From Oribacterium parvum (GTDB lineage: Bacteria > Bacillota > Clostridia > Lachnospirales > Lachnospiraceae), in assembly GCA_938022235.1 (NCBI GenBank), contig CALIEL010000204.1, forward strand, positions 1 through 27,729: DNA of 27,729 nucleotides, given 5' to 3'. Of the stretch, positions 22,530 to 27,729 are shown one piece after another. The notes under the pieces were generated by a model. That model ran no database searches and had not been told where the DNA came from. It saw only the letters and a program-made list of their open reading frames with translations. Made by a program: the position numbers and the translations under genes. Positions within the stretch are counted from its first letter, which is position 1. The number at the start of each line of letters is the position of its first letter.

Positions 22530-22949
22530 AGCCCGGAAATACAGCTCACCGACCCGCAAAGAGTTTCTTTCTGAAGACAATCTAGACTCAGCCGACTACA
22601 GGAGATTTTTCTCAAGCCCGGAAATGTGTCCCACTGTCCTGCAATGAAGTTACTTTCTGAAGATATTCTAGTCTCAGCCGAACATAGAAGATTTTTCTCC
22701 AGCCTAGAAATGCATCTCACCGTCCGGCAAGAAGTTTCTTTCTGAAGACAATCTGAGCCCATCAGTACTTGCTGAAAGCGAGTGAACGAAGCTTTCAGCT
22801 TAGTACTGCTATGAGGCGAGGTTAGTGCGAACGTGTCTGAAGAAAGAAACTTCATTGCAGGACGGTGGCACTATATCTACATAAAAAACTTATTGTAAGA
22901 CGGTGATACTATTACTGAAGAAAGAAACTCATTGCATAGGACGGTGATA
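22530..22949. repeat. Inverted repeat complex: six ~31-bp motifs around a hairpin, with 86-bp tandem units
   Basis: Three plus-oriented copies of a motif like CACCGTCCTGCAATGAAGTT plus TCTTTCTGAAGA start at 22547, 22632 and 22718, inside tandem units of 85-86 bp that begin AGCCCGGAAAT (22530, 22615, 22701). Three minus-oriented copies lie at 22836-22867, about 22883-22905 and 22914-22946. Between the two sets is a hairpin: CAGTACT-GCTGAAAGC (22763-22779) with GCTTTCAGC-AGTACTG (22791-22808). A 122-codon frame through it is an artefact of the repeats. Together with the ohyA promoter and the 19-bp inverted repeat this fills the 582-bp gap. Confidence 0.8.
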
Positions 22950-22955
22950 CCACAT

Positions 22956-23723
22956 TTATAGCACCGACTTCATCGAAGCCACATACTCTCCCAGTACAGC
23001 CTCTTCCTTCCCCGGATTCTCATGGATTTTCTTCATAATGGCGGAACCCACAATCACGCCGTCCGCATATTGTGCCACTTCCTTTGCCTGCTCCTTTGTG
23101 GAAATTCCAAAGCCGACGGCACAGGGAATCTCCGTGTGGCTCTTCACCATTTTCAGAAGAGAAGACAGGTCCGTGGTGATTTCCTTTCGCTCTCCCGTAA
23201 CCCCAAGGGAGGACACGATATACAAAAATCCTTCCGCATCTTTCGCAATCTTTGCGATACGATCCTCGGAGGTGGGGGCTACCATGGAAATGAGGGCAAT
23301 GTCGAAGTCCTTACAATCCTGCAAAAACTCTTCCCGCTCTTCATAGGGCACATCCGGAAGAATAAGGCCGGAAACCCCTGCCTCCTTGGCCTTTTCCATG
23401 AATTTTCTACTGCCGTAGGAGAAAACCACATTGGCATAGGTCATATACACAAAGGGCACATCCACTTCCTGCCGAAGCTCCTTGGTCATTTGAAAAACCT
23501 TCTCTGTGGTGCATCCCCCCTGTAAAGCCCGAAGGTCGGCCTCCATAATCACCGGTCCCTCTGCGGTGGGGTCGGAGAAGGGAATACCCAACTCAATCAG
23601 ATCCGCTCCATTTTCCACCATAGTCTTCACCATTCTCTTGGTGCTCTCCAAATCCGGATCCCCACAGGTGATGAAAGGAATAAATGCCTTTCCCTTTGCA
23701 AATGCTTCTTTTATGCTTCTCAT
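22956..23723 (-). CDS. trpA: Tryptophan synthase alpha chain
   Basis: Cleaves indole-3-glycerol phosphate to indole and glyceraldehyde 3-phosphate; indole passes by tunnel to TrpB. 255 residues, slightly shorter than the usual 265. Catalytic Glu44 lies in DLIELGIPFSDP (E. coli Glu49). At the position of E. coli Asp60 the sequence is TAEGP, with Glu55, a conservative change. YMTYANVVFSYG, GLILPDVPYEE and CAVGFGIST plus GVIVGSAIM (phosphate binding) are present. The ATG overlaps the stop of the TrpF/B gene (ATGA), with the SD GGGGAGGACC inside that gene. It is the last gene of the trp operon, followed by the repeat complex. Confidence 0.96.
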   Translation of the reverse strand: MRSIKEAFAKGKAFIPFITCGDPDLESTKRMVKTMVENGADLIELGIPFSDPTAEGPVIMEADLRALQGGCTTEKVFQMTKELRQEVDVPFVYMTYANVVFSYGSRKFMEKAKEAGVSGLILPDVPYEEREEFLQDCKDFDIALISMVAPTSEDRIAKIAKDAEGFLYIVSSLGVTGERKEITTDLSSLLKMVKSHTEIPCAVGFGISTKEQAKEVAQYADGVIVGSAIMKKIHENPGKEEAVLGEYVASMKSVL

Positions 23724-25537
23724 TCTACCAGGTCCTCCCCTCTGAAACGCGCTACGGAAACGCAGTCCTTATCTCCTCTTCCGGAGATGCAGATGACAAT
23801 GCTTTCCTCCTTACTCTTCTCCTTCGCCACCTTCATGCCGTAGGAAATGGCATGGGCGGATTCAATGGCCGGGATGATTCCCTCCATTTTCGAAAGATAC
23901 TCAAAGGCCTCTACAGCCTCCAAATCCGTTACCGGCACATACTTTGCCCGTCCGCTGTCATGGAGTGCTGCGTGCTCCGGTCCGATTCCCGGATAATCCA
24001 GTCCTGCGGAAATGGAGTATACCGGGGCAATCTGTCCGAACTCATCCTGACAGAAGTAAGACTTCATGCCGTGGAAAATGCCCAGCTTTCCTACCGCAAT
24101 GGTGGCTGCGGTTTCCTCCGTATCCACCCCTCGTCCTGCTGCCTCACAGCCGATCAGCTCTACCCCCTCATCCGGGATAAAATGATAGAAGGTTCCGATG
24201 GCATTGGAGCCGCCTCCCACGCAGGCCAATACTGCTGCAGGAAGCTTTCCTTCTCTTTCCAGAATTTCTTCCCGAATCTCCTTGGAAATTACCGCCTGAA
24301 AATCCCTTACCATGGTGGGGAAGGGGTGAGGGCCCATAACGGAACCAAGGCAATAATGGGTATCGGAAATTCTCTTTGTCCACTCTCTCATGGCCTCGGA
24401 CACTGCATCCTTTAAGGTGGCTGTTCCGGTCTTTACGGAAACCACCTCCGCTCCCAAAAGACGCATCTTATAAACATTTAAAGCCTGTCGCTCAATGTCC
24501 TCCTGCCCCATAAAAACCACACATTCCATACCGAAAAGAGCTGCTGCCGTTGCCGTTGCCACACCGTGCTGTCCTGCTCCGGTTTCCGCAATCAGTCTGG
24601 TCTTTCCCATACGCTTTGCCAGCAAAGCCTGCCCCAAAACATTGTTGATTTTATGTGCTCCGGTGTGGTTTAAGTCCTCTCTCTTTAAGTAAATCTTGGC
24701 TCCTCCAAGATCCTTCGTCATCTTTTCCGCATAATACAGGCGGGAGGGCCGTCCTGCATAATCATTTAAGTAACGGCTTAACTCCTTCTGAAATTCAGGA
24801 TCAGCCTTAGCCTCTGTATAAGCCTTGTCCAATTCTTCTATTGCCTGCATCAGGGTTTCCGGAATGTACTGTCCTCCGTGAATCCCAAAACGTCCGATTT
24901 TCTCTGCCATACTACTCCTTTCTTTTACCAAGCGAATAAAACTCTCCATCTTCTCCGGGCTTTTTCGGATGCCCTCTTCTCCCTGCTCCTCGATTCCGGA
25001 GCTGACATCCAAGCCATAGGGGGAAAATGCTTTGATTTTCTCTACTACATTTTCCGGGGAAAGTCCTCCTGCCAAGATATAGGGACGACGGATCTTTTGT
25101 AAAAGTCCTGCCTCAGCTTCTTTCCCTTCCCCTTTTCCTCCATCCAGAAGGATCAGGTCCGCCGGGGAGGCATTTGCCCGTTCTATATCCTTTTCTTCCT
25201 TCAAGATAAAGGCCTGCCAGAGAAAGGGCTTCGTACCAAGCTTTTCCATCTCCTGCTTAAGTTTCAAGACGTATGCTTCCTCTTCTTTTCCATGGAGCTG
25301 AACCCCTTGGATAATCCCCTCCTGCAAAAGCTCCAAAATCTTCGGAATCTCTTCCTCTACAAAGACTCCCACCCCGGGAATGGAGGGTTTTAACTTTGCC
25401 CGTAGACGCCTTGCCTGCTCCTTGTCCACAAAACGTTTGCTTTTCTTATAGAAGACAAAGCCCACATAATCTATGGGAAGCTTCTGCAAATGCTGAATTT
25501 CCTCTTCCTTTGTGATACCGCAGTACTTGACGACCAT
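23720..25537 (-). CDS. trpFB: TrpF-TrpB fusion: phosphoribosylanthranilate isomerase and tryptophan synthase beta chain
   Basis: One 605-residue frame carries two trp enzymes. Residues 1-209 are TrpF: catalytic Cys6 in VKYCGIT, YVGFVFYKKSKR, and Asp in LILLDGGKGEGKE; it isomerises phosphoribosylanthranilate to CdRP. Residues 210-605 are a full TrpB: the PLP lysine in GAHKINN (residue 296, Lys87 in TrpB numbering), GAGQHGVATA, and the glycine loop GGGSNAIG; it joins indole and serine to tryptophan. The junction is direct (VKERSS-MAEKIG) with no linker. An intact SD and ATG remain at the junction, so TrpB may also be made alone. ATG 25537 has AAAGGAG. trpA follows with a 4-nt overlap. Confidence 0.95.
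   Translation of the reverse strand: MVVKYCGITKEEEIQHLQKLPIDYVGFVFYKKSKRFVDKEQARRLRAKLKPSIPGVGVFVEEEIPKILELLQEGIIQGVQLHGKEEEAYVLKLKQEMEKLGTKPFLWQAFILKEEKDIERANASPADLILLDGGKGEGKEAEAGLLQKIRRPYILAGGLSPENVVEKIKAFSPYGLDVSSGIEEQGEEGIRKSPEKMESFIRLVKERSSMAEKIGRFGIHGGQYIPETLMQAIEELDKAYTEAKADPEFQKELSRYLNDYAGRPSRLYYAEKMTKDLGGAKIYLKREDLNHTGAHKINNVLGQALLAKRMGKTRLIAETGAGQHGVATATAAALFGMECVVFMGQEDIERQALNVYKMRLLGAEVVSVKTGTATLKDAVSEAMREWTKRISDTHYCLGSVMGPHPFPTMVRDFQAVISKEIREEILEREGKLPAAVLACVGGGSNAIGTFYHFIPDEGVELIGCEAAGRGVDTEETAATIAVGKLGIFHGMKSYFCQDEFGQIAPVYSISAGLDYPGIGPEHAALHDSGRAKYVPVTDLEAVEAFEYLSKMEGIIPAIESAHAISYGMKVAKEKSKEESIVICISGRGDKDCVSVARFRGEDLVE
24908..24923 (-). promoter_or_regulatory. Internal Shine-Dalgarno and ATG at the TrpF/TrpB junction
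   Basis: AAAGGAGTAGTATG on the minus strand places a perfect SD six bases before ATG 24910, which opens the TrpB part in frame. Separate TrpB (396 residues) could start here. It looks like the native trpB start from before the fusion. Confidence 0.75.
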
Positions 25538-25578
25538 GCCAACTCCTTTCAGTACTTGACCTTCACGCCAACTCCTTT
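25521..25578 (-). repeat. 29-bp tandem duplication of the trpF start region, with a 5-codon mini-ORF
   Basis: Units 25521-25549 and 25550-25578 match at 25 of 29 bases and each contains AAAGGAGTTGGC followed by a start codon. The upstream copy reads GTG AAG GTC AAG TAC TGA (25566-25549): five codons, with the TGA overlapping the second SD (TGAAAGGAG). The downstream copy is the real trpF start. Confidence 0.85.
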
Positions 25579-25629
25579 CAGCCCTCGATGCTTTTGATGC
25601 TCCTCACAAGCTTTAGCACTTGTCCCGGC

Positions 25630-26652
25630 TTAATTTTGGGAAGCTTTTCTGTACTCTTCCAAGAAGGCCAATGCCTTTCCGCTGCTGATGGCTTCCTCCG
25701 CCAGCCGAATACCTTCCTCTATGCTTTCCGCCTTTCCGGCGATAAAGAGGGCTGCTCCCGCATTTAGCAAAAGAGCCGTTTTCTTGCTACCTTGAATCTC
25801 ATTGGCCAAAAGTCCCTTGGTAATTGCCGCATTTTCCGCCGCATCTCCCCCCACAAGCTCCTCTTTTTTCCCTCTTTCCAAATGGAAGTCCTCCGGAGCA
25901 ATCTCAAAGATTCGGCTTTGTCCATCCCTTAATTCGCAAACCAAAGTCTTGTCGGAAACGGAAATCTCATCCATGCCGTCCTCTCCGTATACCACCAAAG
26001 CCCGCTTTACCCCTAAGTGATGAAGCACCGCCGCCATAGGTTCTAAAAGTCTTTCCTGATAAACTCCAAGAAGCATGGCATCCGGCTTTGCCGGGTTGGT
26101 CAAGGGCCCAAGGATATTGAAAATGGTTCGAAAGCCCAATTCTTTACGGATAGCGCCCACATACTTCATGGCGGTGTGGTAGTGCTGGGCAAAGAGGAAG
26201 CAAAGACCTGTGTTCTTCAGCATTTCCTCCGCCTTTTCCTTGCCCTGTACAATGTTAATGCCCAAGGCCTCCTGACAATCAGCGGTGCCGGACTTGGAGG
26301 AGGCTGCCCGATTTCCGTGCTTTGCCACCTTTACGCCTAAAGAAGCTACCACCAAGGCGGAGGTGGTGGAAATGTTGTAGCTGTTGCTGTGGTCTCCACC
26401 GGTTCCTACGATTTCCAAAACCTCCATGCCCTCATGCTTTACCTCTGTGGCGTGTTCCCGCATCGCCTTGGCAAATGCTGTTATCTCCGTGATGTTTTCT
26501 TCCTCCCGCTTTCTGCAGGCCAGAGCCGTAAGAAAGGCGGTATTTTGCACCGGAGAGCTTTTCCCGTCCAGAATTTCATTCATGCTTTCGTAGCTTTCCT
26601 GAAAGCTTAAATCCTCTCCCAACACCAGTTTTTTGATACATTCCTGCAGCAT
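25630..26652 (-). CDS. trpD: Anthranilate phosphoribosyltransferase
   Basis: Joins anthranilate and PRPP to give phosphoribosylanthranilate, step two of the tryptophan branch. 340 residues, normal length. The PRPP motif VGTGGDHSNSYNIST (80s) is followed by VAKHGNRAASSKSGTAD (anthranilate and phosphate binding) and the hinge ILGPLTNPAKPDAMLLGVY. DGMDEISVSDKT supplies the metal-binding acidic pair region. ATG 26652 has a strong AAAGGAG. It sits between trpC and trpF/B, 35 bp after trpC and 92 bp before trpF; the latter gap contains the duplicated trpF start region. Confidence 0.96.
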   Translation of the reverse strand: MLQECIKKLVLGEDLSFQESYESMNEILDGKSSPVQNTAFLTALACRKREEENITEITAFAKAMREHATEVKHEGMEVLEIVGTGGDHSNSYNISTTSALVVASLGVKVAKHGNRAASSKSGTADCQEALGINIVQGKEKAEEMLKNTGLCFLFAQHYHTAMKYVGAIRKELGFRTIFNILGPLTNPAKPDAMLLGVYQERLLEPMAAVLHHLGVKRALVVYGEDGMDEISVSDKTLVCELRDGQSRIFEIAPEDFHLERGKKEELVGGDAAENAAITKGLLANEIQGSKKTALLLNAGAALFIAGKAESIEEGIRLAEEAISSGKALAFLEEYRKASQN

Positions 26653-26687
26653 ACTCGCTCCTTTCTTTCCCTTACCCTCTGCTTTTC

Positions 26688-27497
26688 TTATTTCAATAGG
26701 CTCCGTAGTTCCTGAAGCTTTTCCTTCTTGCTCTCTGCCCGCATCAGGCTTTCTCCGATGAGCACCGCATCCACCCCGGCTTCCTCTAAAAGCCTTAGCT
26801 CTTCCGGCCTGGACATTCCGCTTTCCGCCACGAAGAGCTGCCCCTTTGGCACCAAATTTCTTAAAGATAGGCTGTTTTCCAGATTTACGGAAAAGGTCTT
26901 TAGATTTCTGTTGTTTACCCCGATAATCTCCGCTCCCACAGAGAGGGCACAGCGGATTTCCTCCTCATCATGGCATTCCACCAAGGCATCCAGTCCCAAC
27001 TTTCCGGCAATTCCCAGAAATTCCTTCAATTCCTTTTCACCAAGAAGAGAGACAATCAGGAGAATGGCTTTCGCTCCTAAAAGCTTGGCCTGATATATCT
27101 GGTAGGGGTCAATCAGAAAGTCCTTCCGAAGCACCGGCACCGAAACCGCCTCTGCAATTTCTTTTAAATATTGATCCTTCCCCAGAAAATACTTAGGCTC
27201 CGTCAAACAGGAAATGGCGTCAATGCCGGCAGCTTCATAGTCCTTTGCAATCTGTAAATAAGGAAAGTTCTCTGCGATAATGCCTTTGGAGGGGGAAGCT
27301 TTCTTCACCTCTCCGATAATGGATAAGCCCTCCTTGGCTAAGGCTTGATAAAAGCTTTTGCCTTCTTTTCCCGGCGTGTTGTGACTTGATTCTTCCCGCT
27401 CCTCCAAAAGCCTTTCCAGCTCCAAAAGAGAAAGTAGCTTTTTCTCCTCTTCCACAGCCTTTAGTCTTTCCCTTGCGATTTCCTCTAAAATACTCAT
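26688..27497 (-). CDS. trpC: Indole-3-glycerol phosphate synthase
   Basis: Closes the indole ring: CdRP to indole-3-glycerol phosphate. 269 residues from ATG 27497; a longer frame uses TTG 27533 inside trpG and is rejected because the family starts at MSILEEIARERL. Catalytic residues are in place: Glu63 and Lys65 in IIGEVKKASPSKG, Lys in VLRKDFLIDPYQ, Glu in LVECHDEEE, Asn in GVNNRNLKTF, and phosphate-binding SGMSRPE and AVLIGESLM. It starts 10 nt after the trpG stop, with AGGGTAAAG as a weak SD. Its position before trpD differs from the common trpE-G-D-C-F-B-A order. Confidence 0.96.
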   Translation of the reverse strand: MSILEEIARERLKAVEEEKKLLSLLELERLLEEREESSHNTPGKEGKSFYQALAKEGLSIIGEVKKASPSKGIIAENFPYLQIAKDYEAAGIDAISCLTEPKYFLGKDQYLKEIAEAVSVPVLRKDFLIDPYQIYQAKLLGAKAILLIVSLLGEKELKEFLGIAGKLGLDALVECHDEEEIRCALSVGAEIIGVNNRNLKTFSVNLENSLSLRNLVPKGQLFVAESGMSRPEELRLLEEAGVDAVLIGESLMRAESKKEKLQELRSLLK

Positions 27498-27507
27498 TTG
27501 CTTTACC

Positions 27508-27729
27508 CTATGCTTCCCTACAAATCCTTGCAAAGTTTTCCAAAATCTTCGCTCCGTCCTTGGTCATGATGCTTTCCGGGTGGAACTGTACGCCGTAAAC
27601 CTTCCGACCACTGTCTTCCACCGCCATCACTTCCTCCTGCTTGGTTTTCCCGGTAATCCGAAGCTCTGTGCCCTCCAGGCTTTCCTCCTCGGCAATCAGG
27701 CTATGGTAGCGAGCCACCTTCATTTTCCG
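27508..27729 (-). CDS. trpG: Anthranilate synthase glutamine amidotransferase component, 3' end (runs off right edge)
   Basis: C-terminal 73 residues of a class I glutamine amidotransferase that supplies ammonia to TrpE. ARYHSLIA and VYGVQFHPESIMT carry the conserved histidine and Glu of the catalytic triad; KILENFARICREA is the typical C-terminus. The frame is open to the window edge, so the nucleophile Cys and the start lie beyond it. The short match to PabA cannot be excluded on these residues alone, but the tight junction with trpC supports TrpG. trpE and the operon's leader are presumably further upstream, outside the window. Confidence 0.92.
   Translation of the reverse strand, partial: RKMKVARYHSLIAEEESLEGTELRITGKTKQEEVMAVEDSGRKVYGVQFHPESIMTKDGAKILENFARICREA

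Noticed and set aside
22487..22855. 122-codon minus-strand reading frame
   Set aside because: It runs through the tandem and inverted repeats and the hairpin, has no SD, and its protein is just repeated motif.
27498..27533. TTG start of trpC 12 codons upstream
   Set aside because: It lies in trpG, and the family begins at MSILEEIARERL.

Overview
The window looks like chromosome of an anaerobic low-to-mid GC Firmicute, most likely family Lachnospiraceae. The basis is a clostridial 2[4Fe-4S] ferredoxin, a membrane pyrophosphatase of the K+-dependent type, strong AGGAGG ribosome sites, clostridial-type trp genes, an oleate hydratase and a divergent signal peptidase II. I cannot name the genus. 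Most genes lie on the minus strand; only tex, the ferredoxin and a DMT-family transporter lie on the plus strand.

Left part (1-11441): the N-terminal 465 residues of a membrane pyrophosphatase, running off the left edge; a short MocR-type regulator followed 4 nt later by an LspA-like peptidase; mutY; mntP; a 470-bp hairpin-rich noncoding stretch; a PPC/DUF296 protein; two intergenic tandem-repeat arrays, both with a 30-bp period; tex; a DinJ/YafQ toxin-antitoxin pair; and an ABC-F ATPase whose first ATPase domain is unusually short.

Middle (11537-14495): an AT-rich AbiEi/AbiEii toxin-antitoxin operon bracketed by two near-identical 34-bp palindromes, then 0.6 kb of AT-rich DNA with a decayed gene fragment, then a ferredoxin gene with a clear promoter and terminator, and a small membrane protein.

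Centre-right (14692-19326): an SseB-domain protein, and a tight four-gene minus-strand cluster: an acyl-CoA dehydrogenase-like flavoprotein lacking the usual catalytic Glu, a PhnD-like binding protein with no signal peptide, a core MetE-type methyltransferase with intact zinc ligands, and an OsmC-like protein. A terminator-like hairpin with seven U sits in the leader directly before the first Shine-Dalgarno. I infer a one-carbon or sulfur-compound pathway controlled by attenuation. This is the best candidate here for an undescribed system. A DMT transporter is divergent from it and an oleate hydratase follows.

Right part (22450-27729): a minus-strand trp operon in the order trpG-trpC-trpD-trpF/B-trpA, entering from beyond the right edge. 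TrpF and TrpB are one fused reading frame that still carries a perfect Shine-Dalgarno and ATG at the junction. The trpF start region has been tandemly duplicated, giving a five-codon mini-ORF just upstream. Downstream of trpA lies a region with six copies of a ~31-bp motif, three in each orientation, around a strong hairpin. Degenerate tandem repeats in several unrelated intergenic regions (about 12, 26, 30, 30 and 86 bp periods) are a general trait of this chromosome segment.
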